From: Neobacillus rhizophilus
Lineage (GTDB): Bacteria > Bacillota > Bacilli > Bacillales > Cytobacillaceae
NCBI RefSeq assembly: GCF_018343535.1
Contig: NZ_JAGYPF010000002.1
Location: 646,103-710,102 of the forward strand
Direction: 5' to 3'
Length of the DNA stretch: 64,000 nucleotides
Shown one piece after another: positions 17,481 through 26,247 of this stretch (position 1 is its first letter; each line of letters opens with the position of its first letter). Both the position numbers and the translations under genes were made by a program. The notes under the pieces were generated by a model. That model made no database searches. It was given only the letters and a program-made list of their open reading frames with translations, and was not told the DNA's origin.

Positions 17481-18314
17481 TTGCAAAGAACAAAACAGCT
17501 TGTTACAAGTAAAACATTCCTAATCCATTTCATCCTGATTGTGGGAGCGGTGGCAATGGTATTGCCCTTCTTATGGATGATTCTCACCTCGCTAAAAACG
17601 TACCAAGAGTCCATTCATGTGCCTCCCGTTTTCATTCCTGAGGAGTTCCAATGGGGGAACTACAAAGAGGTGTTTGGGCTCCTGCCTTTTTTTAAATTTA
17701 TGTATAATACGGTCATCATCACACTGCTTCGGACTGTCGGCCAGCTGTTTTTGTGTTCGCTTGCAGCCTATGCGTTTGCCCGGATTGAATTTCCCGGCAG
17801 AAATGTCCTGTTTTTGTTAGCGCTGACCGTGTTAATGGTACCTGGTCAAGTGTTTTTGCTGCCGCAATATATGATTATGGTAAAGTTGGGCTGGCTCAAT
17901 ACCCTGTCGGCTGTTGTTGTGCCGGGATTGTTTAGCGCTTTCGGAACCTTCCTATTGCGCCAATTCTTTATGGGGCTGCCAAAGGAATTGGAGGAGGCTG
18001 CAAGGCTTGATGGCTGCAACCATTTCCAAATCTATTGGAAAATCATGCTGCCACTCGCGAAACCGGGGTTAATTGCACTGGGGATTTTCACGACGCTTTG
18101 GAGCTGGAACGAATTGATGTGGCCAATGATTGTCAACAGCTCGCCGGAATCTATGACTCTATCAGTGGGCTTATCCTCCCTGCAAGGCCAATATTTGACC
18201 AATTACCCGATTCTCATGGCTGGCTCTTTCTTGGCGATTCTGCCAATGCTCATCCTATTTATCTTCCTGCAAAGGCAGTTCATTGAAGGAATTGCCGTTA
18301 CCGGTGGAAAATAA
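17481..18314 (+). CDS. ABC sugar permease (importer 1, second subunit)
   Basis: The product of about 277 residues has six membrane helices and the EAA loop LEEAARLDGCN. The TTG at 17481 is chosen over the GTG at 17472 because AAAGGAAGTGG (17465-17475) is then correctly spaced. It follows the first permease by 14 bp and completes the heterodimeric channel of importer 1. Confidence 0.85.
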   Translation: MQRTKQLVTSKTFLIHFILIVGAVAMVLPFLWMILTSLKTYQESIHVPPVFIPEEFQWGNYKEVFGLLPFFKFMYNTVIITLLRTVGQLFLCSLAAYAFARIEFPGRNVLFLLALTVLMVPGQVFLLPQYMIMVKLGWLNTLSAVVVPGLFSAFGTFLLRQFFMGLPKELEEAARLDGCNHFQIYWKIMLPLAKPGLIALGIFTTLWSWNELMWPMIVNSSPESMTLSVGLSSLQGQYLTNYPILMAGSFLAILPMLILFIFLQRQFIEGIAVTGGK

Positions 18315-18347
18315 GAATTTGTTCGTAGTTTTTTTGAAACTGTTGGG

Positions 18348-18375
18348 TTGACCCTACAAGCAAGCGTGTTATAAT
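18348..18375 (+). promoter_or_regulatory. Sigma-A promoter of the GalNAc operon
   Basis: TTGACC (18348-18353) and TATAAT (18370-18375) are spaced by 16 bp. GGGTTGACCC forms a short dyad around the -35, a possible operator. Confidence 0.7.
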
Positions 18376-18393
18376 AAAATTATGAAAATAATG

Positions 18394-18427
18394 AACTCAT
18401 AGCATTCTAGTCTATGAGTTTTTCTTT
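18394..18427 (+). terminator. Terminator-like hairpin in the leader of the GalNAc operon
   Basis: AACTCATAG (18394-18402) pairs with CTATGAGTT (18412-18420), followed by TTTCTTT. It lies 19 bp downstream of the -10 box and 75 bp before the start codon, so it is either a leader attenuator or a stop for a short transcript. Confidence 0.6.
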
Positions 18428-18494
18428 AAATAAACTTGTACCAACAACCCATCCATACATATATAAATATATTTTTACAGTCGAGGTGCTCATT

Positions 18495-19397
18495 ATGAAA
18501 AAAGCCATTGGCCTTGATATCGGCGGGACCAAGATTGCCGCGGGAATCATCTCGGAAACGGGTAAATTGCTAAAACGAGCCGAAGTGAAAAGTGATCCTT
18601 CAGATAGAGAGCACATGTTTACTAGAGTCGTTGAAGTGGTAGAACAGGTTCTGAACGATTCTTCTTTTTCGATTACTGACATAGAAGGTATTGGTGTCGG
18701 CGTACCGGGCAAGGTAGACAGGGAAAACGGTATTGCTGTTTTTCAAAATAATCTGCCATGGGCCCAGTTTCCTGTCTCTGACCGCCTTAGGGACCAATTT
18801 GGACTCGAGCGAATTGAAATTGACAATGATGTCTATACGGCCGCCTTTGCCGAGTGGAAGGCTGCCGGCGGCAACAAAAATGAAACGTTTGTTTATGTAA
18901 CGATTAGCACGGGCATCTCCTGTGCGATCCTTCATCAAGGTTCCTTTTTCCGGGGGGCGGGTTTTGCCGGAGAGTTTGGATTAATTCCGATTCTATCAAA
19001 GGCACGCGGTCCGAAATGGGGGCGATTGGAAAAAGCGGCTGCTGGGCCGGCAATTGCAAAACTAGCTGAAACAGTGCTGGAGGAGACCCTATCAACTAAA
19101 GATGTTTTTGAGCGCTATCAAGCTGGAGTGCCTGAGTATCAGCCAATCATCGATGAAGTAACGGATTATTGGGCCCAGGGTCTCTATTCGATTTCCTGTC
19201 TATTAGATCCGCATCAAATCGTGTTTGGCGGCAGCGTGATCGCCAATAATCCTTTTTTACTTGAAATCATAAAAGAAAAACTAAAATCCTATCAAATTTC
19301 TGAACAACAGCATGTGTTAAACCGGATGTCCGTCAGTACCATCAAGCAGGATAACGGCATCGTCGGTGCGGGCCTCAGGGTATTTGAAGAAAATTAG
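18495..19397 (+). CDS. ROK family kinase, probable N-acetylgalactosamine kinase, lacking the usual zinc motif
   Basis: The 300-residue product has the ROK phosphate motif LDIGGTKIAAG near residue 7, IDNDVYTAAFAEW (catalytic Asp), and GAGFAGEFG. The usual ROK zinc motif C-x-C-G-x-x-G-C and the His after A-G-E-x-G are missing, replaced by RGPKWGRLEK. It precedes AgaS, a NagA-type deacetylase, LacC and LacD, so GalNAc phosphorylation to GalNAc-6-P is the likely reaction. The start at 18495 follows GAGGTG; a longer frame from 18414 crosses the hairpin. Confidence in the fold is high, in the substrate moderate. Confidence 0.75.
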   Translation: MKKAIGLDIGGTKIAAGIISETGKLLKRAEVKSDPSDREHMFTRVVEVVEQVLNDSSFSITDIEGIGVGVPGKVDRENGIAVFQNNLPWAQFPVSDRLRDQFGLERIEIDNDVYTAAFAEWKAAGGNKNETFVYVTISTGISCAILHQGSFFRGAGFAGEFGLIPILSKARGPKWGRLEKAAAGPAIAKLAETVLEETLSTKDVFERYQAGVPEYQPIIDEVTDYWAQGLYSISCLLDPHQIVFGGSVIANNPFLLEIIKEKLKSYQISEQQHVLNRMSVSTIKQDNGIVGAGLRVFEEN

Positions 19398-19410
19398 GGG
19401 AGTGTCGAGA

Positions 19411-20580
19411 ATGTTTACGTTAAGTTTGGAAAAATTAAAGCCGTTAGGTGCGGAAATTACCACAGCGGAAATTAAACAGCAGCCTGAATTATGGGCAGAA
19501 ACGTTTACACTTTATAATGAGAAAATTGAAAAAATCCAAACGTTTTTGCAGAACATAACAGAAAAGCATGCGCGTGTTCGGGTTATTTTTACAGGGGCTG
19601 GAACTTCCGCCTATGTTGGCGACACCGTTACTCCATATTTAAAAGGAAAAGTCGATGAAAAACAGTGGGATGTGCAGAGTGTTCCAACGACAGCGATTGT
19701 CTCCAACCCTTATCAATTTTTGAAAGCCGATATCCCGACTTTGCTGGTTTCTTTTGCTAGAAGCGGCAACAGTCCGGAAAGTGTGGCGACCGTTGAGCTT
19801 GCACAGCAAATCGTCACGAATCTCTATCAAATCACGATTACCTGCTCAAAGGATGGGCAACTGGCCCAGCGGGCAGCAGGGGATGACGAGAATCTTCTAT
19901 TATTAATGCCGGAAAAATCCAATGACCAGGGCTTTGCGATGACGGGAAGCTACACCTGTATGGCCTTAACGGCTCTGCTAATTTTTGATTCCTTATCAGA
20001 TGAAGAAAAAGGACAGATTGTCAAAACCATCCGCGTCATGGGTGAAAGTGTTATCTGCAGAGAAGCGGAAATTGAAAAAATGGTTGGAGTCGATTTTGAG
20101 CGGATTATTTATCTTGGATCAGGCGGCTTTGAAGGCTTGGCGAGGGAAGCACAGTTGAAAATTCTTGAACTGACTGCTGGAAAAATTGCTACCGCTTTTG
20201 ATTCATCGCTTGGATTCCGTCACGGTCCGAAGTCATTTGTGAATGATCAAGCTGTCATATTCACGTTTGTGTCCAACCAGCCTTATACCCGCCGGTACGA
20301 TTTGGATATGTTAAATGAATTGAAGCAGGACCAGGTTGCGAGCCTCATTTGTGCGATCAGCGTCGACGGGGACAGCAATTATTCGGGTGACAGCTTCTTA
20401 TTTGACCGTGAAGCGGGCATTGTACCGGATGCTTACCTGTCACTGCCATTTGTGATGGTTGGGCAGACTATCGCTCTGCTATCTTCCATAAAAGTAGGGA
20501 ATACACCGGATACGCCATCACCGAGCGGAACCGTTAATCGGGTGGTTAAGGGAGTAACTATTCACGAGTACAAAAATTAA
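19411..20580 (+). CDS. agaS: AgaS-type SIS domain sugar isomerase/deaminase
   Basis: The 389-residue product has two SIS domains; the first has FTGAGTSAYVG and FARSGNSPES, and the second has YLGSGGFEGLAREAQ and the GFRHGPKSF motif typical of AgaS. AgaS converts galactosamine-6-phosphate to tagatose-6-phosphate with release of ammonia. The start at 19411 is preceded by AGGGGAG and overlaps no other gene. It sits between the ROK kinase and the deacetylase. Confidence 0.85.
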   Translation: MFTLSLEKLKPLGAEITTAEIKQQPELWAETFTLYNEKIEKIQTFLQNITEKHARVRVIFTGAGTSAYVGDTVTPYLKGKVDEKQWDVQSVPTTAIVSNPYQFLKADIPTLLVSFARSGNSPESVATVELAQQIVTNLYQITITCSKDGQLAQRAAGDDENLLLLMPEKSNDQGFAMTGSYTCMALTALLIFDSLSDEEKGQIVKTIRVMGESVICREAEIEKMVGVDFERIIYLGSGGFEGLAREAQLKILELTAGKIATAFDSSLGFRHGPKSFVNDQAVIFTFVSNQPYTRRYDLDMLNELKQDQVASLICAISVDGDSNYSGDSFLFDREAGIVPDAYLSLPFVMVGQTIALLSSIKVGNTPDTPSPSGTVNRVVKGVTIHEYKN

Positions 20581-20621
20581 GAAGGATGTCATCCGCATCC
20601 ATTATTCATAGAGGTGCAGGT

Positions 20622-21800
20622 ATGGAGCTATTTATTTATGCAGATCAGTTTTTTCTTGAGGATGGGGTGGCAGGCCCTGGTTATCTGGAAATCAAAGAGG
20701 GGAAATTCTTTTATTACCATCATGAACTGCCGAATCCATCTGCGACAGTCATCGATTATTCCGGCTATTGGATTGCTCCGGGTTTGGTTGATACGCATAT
20801 TCATGGCTTCCAAAACCACGATGTCATGGACAAGGACCTAGAGGGGTTAAAGGCAATTTCCGAGGGGCTGCTCTCGTGCGGTGTGACCTCGTTTTTGCCA
20901 ACCACACTGACCTCTTCCACGGAGGCATTGAACGATGTGGTCACGATGATTGGCGAACATTATTCAAGCGTTCAAGGAGCGAAAATCAGAGGAATCTTTT
21001 TAGAAGGTCCATTTTTTACAGAAAAACATAAAGGCGCTCAAAACACAAAATATTTCTGTGACCCTTCAGTTGAAAAGCTTGAAACCTGGCAAGCCAAATC
21101 GAATCGTTTCATCAAAAAAATTGCGCTTGCTCCTGAACGGAATGGGGCACTCCAATTCATCGAACATGCCGTGAAGGATCAGGTAACGGTGGCGTTAGCG
21201 CATAGTGATGCCACCTATGAAGAGGCAAAGCAGGCGGTTGAAAAGGGTGCATCGATCTTTGTTCATACCTTTAACGGCATGAGCGGCTTGCATCATCGTG
21301 AGCCGGGGATGGCAGGTGCGGCGATGGCTCTGCCGGATGTGTTTGCGGAAATTATTTGTGATGGTCACCATGTCCATCCTGCAGCCGCCAATATTTTAAT
21401 GAATGCCCGGGGCAGGAAGGATACGGTTCTGGTTACTGATTGCATGATGGCAGGCGGGATGCCGGATGGCCGTTATCAGCTCGGTGAATTTCCAGTCATA
21501 GTGAAGGAAGGGGCCGCACGCCTAGAAAGTGGAAGTTTGGCTGGAAGTATTTTGCGATTAATTGATGCGGTCAAAAATGTTGTCGACTGGGGGATTGCAA
21601 CCCCTGAGGAAGCTATCTATATGGCAAGTACCGCACCTGCGAAAAGCATTCAACTGGACGAGGAATGCGGCAAAATCGCAAGCGGTCTTGCAGCCGATTT
21701 TATTGTGCTGACGCCAGAAATGGAGCTTCTGGCTACGTACATTGACGGTGTTTGCCGGTACAAGGCCGAAAACTTTACGCAGGAAGAGGGAGTTCGATGA
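20622..21800 (+). CDS. nagA: N-acetylgalactosamine/N-acetylglucosamine-6-phosphate deacetylase (NagA/AgaA type)
   Basis: The 392-residue amidohydrolase has the metal motifs HIHG (near residue 61), EGPF (near 129), LAHSD, HTFNGM with HHREPG, DGHHVHP, and the catalytic Asp in VTDCMMAGG. It would convert GalNAc-6-phosphate to galactosamine-6-phosphate. The ATG at 20622 has GAGGTG 5 bp upstream; the ATG at 20586 has its ribosome site touching it. The stop codon overlaps the next start by 4 bp. NagA and AgaA cannot be distinguished by sequence alone, but the operon favours the GalNAc substrate. Confidence 0.85.
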   Translation: MELFIYADQFFLEDGVAGPGYLEIKEGKFFYYHHELPNPSATVIDYSGYWIAPGLVDTHIHGFQNHDVMDKDLEGLKAISEGLLSCGVTSFLPTTLTSSTEALNDVVTMIGEHYSSVQGAKIRGIFLEGPFFTEKHKGAQNTKYFCDPSVEKLETWQAKSNRFIKKIALAPERNGALQFIEHAVKDQVTVALAHSDATYEEAKQAVEKGASIFVHTFNGMSGLHHREPGMAGAAMALPDVFAEIICDGHHVHPAAANILMNARGRKDTVLVTDCMMAGGMPDGRYQLGEFPVIVKEGAARLESGSLAGSILRLIDAVKNVVDWGIATPEEAIYMASTAPAKSIQLDEECGKIASGLAADFIVLTPEMELLATYIDGVCRYKAENFTQEEGVR

Positions 21801-22735
21801 TTTTAACGGTCACGATGAACCCATCTGTTGATATTTCTTATCCAATCCCACATTTCAAGCTCGATGATGTAAACCGGGTCGAAGCTGCCAGCAAAACTGC
21901 AGGCGGCAAGGGCTTAAATGTGACCCGCGTCATCAAGCAGCTGGGCGAGGGCGTGCTGGCGACCGGCGTGCTGGGCGGAATGATTGGCGAATACATCGTT
22001 CAGGAATTGACGAAAAACGAGATTGAAAACAATTTTTTAAAAATAAACCAAGAATCAAGAAACTGCATTGCGATTCTCCATGACGGCAAGCAGACGGAAA
22101 TTTTGGAAGCAGGCCCCACCTTGACGAATGAAGATGGGTCTGCCTTTCTAGCAAAATACGAAACCCTGCTGTCTAGTGTTTCCTTAGTGACCATTTCGGG
22201 CAGTTTACCGAAAGGTCTGCCTTCTACCTTTTACCGGCAGATGGTAGAGATGGGCCGGGACAAGGGGATTCCAGTCATTGTGGATACATCAGGGGAGTCG
22301 CTGCGGCAAGTTCTATTACATAATGTAAAGCCATTTGCCATTAAGCCCAATATCACGGAGCTAACGCAGCTACTCGGCAGGGAAGTGGAACAAAGCATTA
22401 GCAGCCTGTCGCAGGCGTTAGAAGACGACATGTTTCAGGGGATCGAGTGGATTGTTGTATCTATGGGAGGGGCTGGGGCCTTTGTTAAGCACGGTTCAGA
22501 TTTTTACCGGGTTACCATCCCTCCGATTGATGTGGTGAATCCAGTCGGTTCCGGTGATGCAACGGTAGCTGGGCTTGCTGTCGCTCTGAAACACAAGCAG
22601 CCCGCCCTGGTTGTGCTGAAAACGGCGATGACCACAGGAATGTTAAATACAATGGAAGCAGCCACAGGCCATATTAATACAGCTAATTTCAGCCAATTTT
22701 TCGAATTGGTTCAAGTGGAAAAAATAGATTACTAG
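21797..22735 (+). CDS. lacC: PfkB family tagatose-6-phosphate kinase (LacC-like)
   Basis: The 312-residue product has the LacC/FruK pattern: MNPSVDISY, GGKGLNVTRV near residue 35, and the C-terminal anion-hole motif with the catalytic Asp (NPVGSGDATVAG). It would phosphorylate tagatose-6-phosphate to tagatose-1,6-bisphosphate. Its start overlaps the deacetylase stop (ATGA), so the two are translationally coupled. 1-phosphofructokinase activity is an alternative, but LacD follows directly. Confidence 0.85.
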   Translation: MILTVTMNPSVDISYPIPHFKLDDVNRVEAASKTAGGKGLNVTRVIKQLGEGVLATGVLGGMIGEYIVQELTKNEIENNFLKINQESRNCIAILHDGKQTEILEAGPTLTNEDGSAFLAKYETLLSSVSLVTISGSLPKGLPSTFYRQMVEMGRDKGIPVIVDTSGESLRQVLLHNVKPFAIKPNITELTQLLGREVEQSISSLSQALEDDMFQGIEWIVVSMGGAGAFVKHGSDFYRVTIPPIDVVNPVGSGDATVAGLAVALKHKQPALVVLKTAMTTGMLNTMEAATGHINTANFSQFFELVQVEKIDY

Positions 22736-22747
22736 AGGTGATTGACC

Positions 22748-23734
22748 ATGTTTAAGCTAACAAAAAATAAACAAGATGCCCTAAAACGTTTGTCAGATGA
22801 AAATGGGATCATTGGTGCATTGGCAATTGACCAGCGCGGTTCCTTGAAGAAAATGATTGCCTCCGGCAGCAAAAGTCCAGTTGGCGATGAGGGTATTGTC
22901 CGCTTTAAACAATTAGTTTCTGAAGAACTGACACCCTATGCAACTTCGATTCTATTAGACCCGGAATATGGCCTCCCTGCCGCTAAAGTCCGTCATCCGG
23001 AAGCGGGCTTATTAGTGGCCTATGAAAAAACAGGCTACGATGCGACCGCTGTGGGCCGCTTGCCTGATTTATTGGCGGACTGGTCGGTACGGCGCCTGAA
23101 GGAAGCGGGCGCGGATGCAGTAAAATTCCTGCTGTATTATGATGTGGATGAAGATCCAAAAATTAATGAATACAAGCATGTTTATATGGAGCGTGTAGGC
23201 TCTGAGTGTGTCGCAGAGGATATTCCGTTCTTCCTTGAGATTGTTACCTACGATGCTAAAAACGATGATGTGAAAAGCTTGGAGTATGCGAAAGTGAAGC
23301 CGCATAAAGTCATTGAGGCGATGAGAGAATTCTCAAAGCCGCAGTACCAGGTGGACGTCTTAAAGGTAGAAGTGCCTGTTGATATGAACTTTGTGGAAGG
23401 GTATACGGACGAGGAAGTCGCTTATTCGAAGGAAGAGGCAGCCGGCTATTTCAAGGAGCAAAGCGAAGCAACGGACCTTCCGTTTATCTTCTTAAGCGCC
23501 GGTGTAAGTGCCCAATTGTTCCAGGAAACATTGAAATTTGCCAAGGCATCCGGGTCTACCTTTAACGGTGTCTTATGCGGCCGGGCTACCTGGAAGAACG
23601 GTGTTGCCCCATTTGCCGAACAAGGCGAAGAATCCGGCCGTTCCTGGCTCCAAGATGCAGGCCGAAAAAACATTCAAGAACTAAACGCGGTCTTGAAAGA
23701 AACAGCGAGACCTTGGTTTGAAAAAATTTCATAA
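22748..23734 (+). CDS. lacD: Tagatose-1,6-bisphosphate aldolase (LacD class I)
   Basis: The 328-residue product matches LacD: an [10 protein letters not shown] near residue 28, [11 protein letters not shown], a Schiff-base Lys in [10 protein letters not shown] and LKVEVPVD, and a C-terminal [11 protein letters not shown]. It splits tagatose-1,6-bisphosphate into DHAP and glyceraldehyde-3-phosphate. The ATG at 22748 has GAGGTG upstream. It closes the GalNAc operon; an inverted-repeat terminator follows. Confidence 0.9.
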   Translation: MFKLTKNKQDALKRLSDENGIIGALAIDQRGSLKKMIASGSKSPVGDEGIVRFKQLVSEELTPYATSILLDPEYGLPAAKVRHPEAGLLVAYEKTGYDATAVGRLPDLLADWSVRRLKEAGADAVKFLLYYDVDEDPKINEYKHVYMERVGSECVAEDIPFFLEIVTYDAKNDDVKSLEYAKVKPHKVIEAMREFSKPQYQVDVLKVEVPVDMNFVEGYTDEEVAYSKEEAAGYFKEQSEATDLPFIFLSAGVSAQLFQETLKFAKASGSTFNGVLCGRATWKNGVAPFAEQGEESGRSWLQDAGRKNIQELNAVLKETARPWFEKIS

Positions 23735-23751
23735 TAATGTATTCTAAAGCG

Positions 23752-23796
23752 CATGGGGACGGTTCTTTTGCTTGAAGCAATAGAACCGTCCCCATG
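23752..23796. repeat. Inverted-repeat element, copy 2 of 3, between convergent genes
   Basis: CATGGGGACGGTTCT (23752-23766) and AGAACCGTCCCCATG (23782-23796) form a perfect 15-bp stem, with an inner TTGCTT/AAGCAA. It lies between lacD and the convergent AraC gene and probably terminates both. Confidence 0.9.
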
Positions 23797-23798
23797 TT

Positions 23799-24665
23799 TC
23801 ACTTTTTACTTTTTGATTTTTTTCCTTTGTTTTTCATTGCGTTTTTGGCATTACGGTATTGTGTGGGTGATTGGTTGGTTACCCGCTTAAAGGATTGGGC
23901 AAAGAAGGACTGGGATGAAAAGCCGGTAATTGTTGCAATGTCGGAAATTGGGTAGTTGGTCGTTTCCAGCAGGATTTTGCTTTCTCTGATGCGGGTTTGA
24001 ATCAGATATTCAATGGGAGAAACGCCGACTGATTTCTTGAAGGAATGGGCAAGGTAGTATTTATTCATATGGCCGACTTCTGCCAGTGTATCGAGATTAA
24101 TGTCCTCGCGAAAGTACAGTTTTATGTAGTTCTTAATGAACGCGACATCTTTACTGATTTTCTTCGAAGAAGTTTTCTCCAAGTGGAATACTTTTTTTCT
24201 CATCATTCGGAGCAATATCATTTCCACGATGTTCTGAATGATTAACTCATAATCTTCCTTCTGTTTTTCCACTTCCTCCATTAATTGCTGAAGGAAAAAA
24301 AGATAGATTTCCTGGTCCTGTTTGAAATTGAGAAAGGTCACCTGGGCCCCCGGGTCATCCGGTGAAGAGAAAGCGAGCCCTAAAATTCCCAAAGCGACGT
24401 ATTCAAGCGGATGTTCAGGACAGGATTTTTCCGTGTGCTCGACATTAGGATTAATGACAATCACATCATGCTCTTTTACAGGAATCTCTTCTTTAGAGAA
24501 AACAAACGTCCCTTTCCCCTTGGTAATATACAAAAGCTCGGTAAAATGGTGAGTATGATTGGTGCTGTGCCAATCCTTGTCATATTTTGCTTTTGTTACA
24601 TAGAGAAGTTTCACCGGGAGACGGCCTCGCATCGACTGCGGAATTTCATATACTTCATTGGACAA
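23799..24665 (-). CDS. AraC family transcriptional regulator
   Basis: The product of about 288 residues has an N-terminal cupin-like sensor with a His-rich strand (STNHTHHFTELLYI, then VINPNVEHTE) and a C-terminal AraC double helix-turn-helix (about residues 180-280, ending SPTQYRNAKNA). It is divergent from the GNB importer and is a good candidate activator of it. The SD AAGGAG overlaps the GTG at 24674, so the TTG at 24665, 8 bp further on, is the likely start. The ligand is not known; a galacto-N-biose or related sugar is plausible. Confidence 0.85.
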   Translation of the reverse strand: MSNEVYEIPQSMRGRLPVKLLYVTKAKYDKDWHSTNHTHHFTELLYITKGKGTFVFSKEEIPVKEHDVIVINPNVEHTEKSCPEHPLEYVALGILGLAFSSPDDPGAQVTFLNFKQDQEIYLFFLQQLMEEVEKQKEDYELIIQNIVEMILLRMMRKKVFHLEKTSSKKISKDVAFIKNYIKLYFREDINLDTLAEVGHMNKYYLAHSFKKSVGVSPIEYLIQTRIRESKILLETTNYPISDIATITGFSSQSFFAQSFKRVTNQSPTQYRNAKNAMKNKGKKSKSKK

Positions 24666-24738
24666 ATCAATCACTCCTTCTCAATGGAGCCTATTACATA
24701 ATAGTATAAATTTTTTAGTGAATTATTACAATGAAAAG

Positions 24739-24765
24739 CAAGATATCTAAAAAAGAGAACAAGAT
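24739..24765 (+). promoter_or_regulatory. Candidate AraC-type operator upstream of the GNB importer
   Basis: CAAGAT occurs at 24739-24744 and again at 24760-24765, exactly 21 bp (two helical turns) apart. The surrounding block 24734-24785 matches 42 of 52 positions with the block at 32051-32102 before the GH101 gene. This is the layout of AraC-family direct-repeat sites. Confidence 0.7.
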
Positions 24766-24773
24766 GTTTATTG

Positions 24774-24787
24774 TGGAAGCGCTTTTT
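24774..24787 (+). promoter_or_regulatory. cre-like catabolite site upstream of the GNB importer
   Basis: TGGAAGCGCTTTTT resembles the CcpA cre consensus (central AAGCGCTT). It follows the candidate AraC site by 8 bp and lies near the -35 of a possible promoter with TATACT (24795-24800) or TATAAA (24806-24811). Confidence 0.6.
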
Positions 24788-24835
24788 ATTTTTATATACT
24801 TTTCCTATAAATAGTAAAAAAGGAGGATGAGCAAG

Positions 24836-26170
24836 ATGAAAAAGAAAGTTCTGTTGGCTGGTATGTCAGCTTTGTTATCTTTAAGTTTAATAGCCTGCCA
24901 AAGTAATAGCGCTAGCAATACTGAGGACGGTAAGGATTCAAAGAAACAAACACTTCATGTGGCTGCACTGGAGTCTGCTTATGGGAAAGACATGTGGACA
25001 AAGGTAATTGATGCTTACGAAGAAGCTAATCCTAATGTGAATGTCAAATTAACAGCAGATAAAAACCTCGAAGAAGTGATCAGTCCGAACATGAAAGCGG
25101 GAAACTATCCAGATGTAGTCCTGCTTGCAACTGGAAGAAAACTAGCACTTACTGAAACGTTGATCAAAGATAAGGCGTTAGAAGATATTACTGATGTTTT
25201 TAATAAGAACGTTTATGGCGAGGATGTCAAAGTAAAGGATAAGCTGGTGCCGGGCTTTACTGATACTCTTGCTACGAATCCTTATAATGACGGCAAAACC
25301 TATATGGCGCCAATGTTTTATAGCCCAACAGGATTGTTCTATAATGCCGCTTTATTGAAAGAAAAAGGCTGGGAAGTACCAAAGACCTGGGATGAAATGT
25401 GGGCGCTTGGAGATAAAGCGAAAGCGGAAGGAATCTCTTTGTTCACTTACCCTACTACAGGCTACTTTGATGCCTTTCTCTATTCTCTGCTATTAGAAGC
25501 AGGGGGATCAGATTTTTACAATAAAGCCATGACCTATAAAGACGGCATTTGGGAATCGAAAGAAGCAACGAAGGCATTTGACATAGTTGGTAAGCTGGCA
25601 AAATATACAGAGCCAACCACCGTTGCCAATGCTAATGACAAAGACTATAAGAAAAACCAACAATTAATACTTGATAACAAAGCCCTTTTCATGCCGAATG
25701 GTACATGGGTTGTCGGTGAAATGAAAGATGCACCGAGAGCGGATGGCTTCGAATGGGGAATGACGGCACTTCCGGCTATTGAAGACAGCGGCGACCGTTA
25801 TGCTTTCACGTTCTTTGAACAAATGTGGATTCCTGCTCAAGCGAAGAATAAAGATGCAGCAAAGGATTTCTTAACATTTGTGTATTCTGATAAAGCCGCT
25901 GCTATTTTTGCAGAAGCTGACGCGATTCAGCCAATTGAAGGAATTTCCAAGAATTTAAGCGGCGACAATCAACTTTTCTACAGCATTTATGATAATGGGG
26001 CAAAGGCTGGTATGGGCGGATTTGCGGCAACAGAATCGGTAGAGGGTGTCAGCATGGCAGATGCTCTATTCAGAACCATTGACAGTATTGTTTCCGGCGA
26101 TAAGACGGTAAAAGAGTGGCAGGATGCCGTTGAAAAAGCAAGTGACAAATTGCGTGCTGCATTAAAGTAA
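24836..26170 (+). CDS. ABC sugar-binding lipoprotein (importer 2, probable galacto-N-biose)
   Basis: The 444-residue product has a lipoprotein signal with lipobox LIAC (acylated Cys near residue 21) and a type-1 solute-binding fold (TWDEMWALGDKAKAEG and FLTFVYSDKAAAIFAEA). The ATG at 24836 has AAAAAAGGAGG 10 bp upstream, better than the ATG at 24827. Its two permeases and a GH112 phosphorylase follow, so it probably binds galacto-N-biose released by the GH101 enzyme. Confidence 0.85.
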   Translation: MKKKVLLAGMSALLSLSLIACQSNSASNTEDGKDSKKQTLHVAALESAYGKDMWTKVIDAYEEANPNVNVKLTADKNLEEVISPNMKAGNYPDVVLLATGRKLALTETLIKDKALEDITDVFNKNVYGEDVKVKDKLVPGFTDTLATNPYNDGKTYMAPMFYSPTGLFYNAALLKEKGWEVPKTWDEMWALGDKAKAEGISLFTYPTTGYFDAFLYSLLLEAGGSDFYNKAMTYKDGIWESKEATKAFDIVGKLAKYTEPTTVANANDKDYKKNQQLILDNKALFMPNGTWVVGEMKDAPRADGFEWGMTALPAIEDSGDRYAFTFFEQMWIPAQAKNKDAAKDFLTFVYSDKAAAIFAEADAIQPIEGISKNLSGDNQLFYSIYDNGAKAGMGGFAATESVEGVSMADALFRTIDSIVSGDKTVKEWQDAVEKASDKLRAALK

Positions 26171-26194
26171 ACGAGTTTCATAGAGTTTCACTAA

Positions 26195-26224
26195 ATAACG
26201 GTGAGCAGCCTTCCTCACCGTTAT
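26195..26224 (+). terminator. Perfect 11-bp intercistronic hairpin after solute-binding gene 2
   Basis: ATAACGGTGAG (26195-26205) pairs perfectly with CTCACCGTTAT (26214-26224). It has no long T run, so it may stabilise the upstream mRNA or terminate only part of the transcripts. Confidence 0.7.
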
Positions 26225-26247
26225 CTTTATTAATAGAGGTGATTGCC

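Noticed and set aside
18414..18494. A longer N-terminus for the ROK kinase
   Set aside because: It would begin inside the leader hairpin, has no ribosome site and adds residues before the normal ROK start.
24734..24785. Relation of the 52-bp AraC module to the 52-bp arrays
   Set aside because: The length came from where I cut the alignment; the modules are single copies at two distant sites and not tandem.
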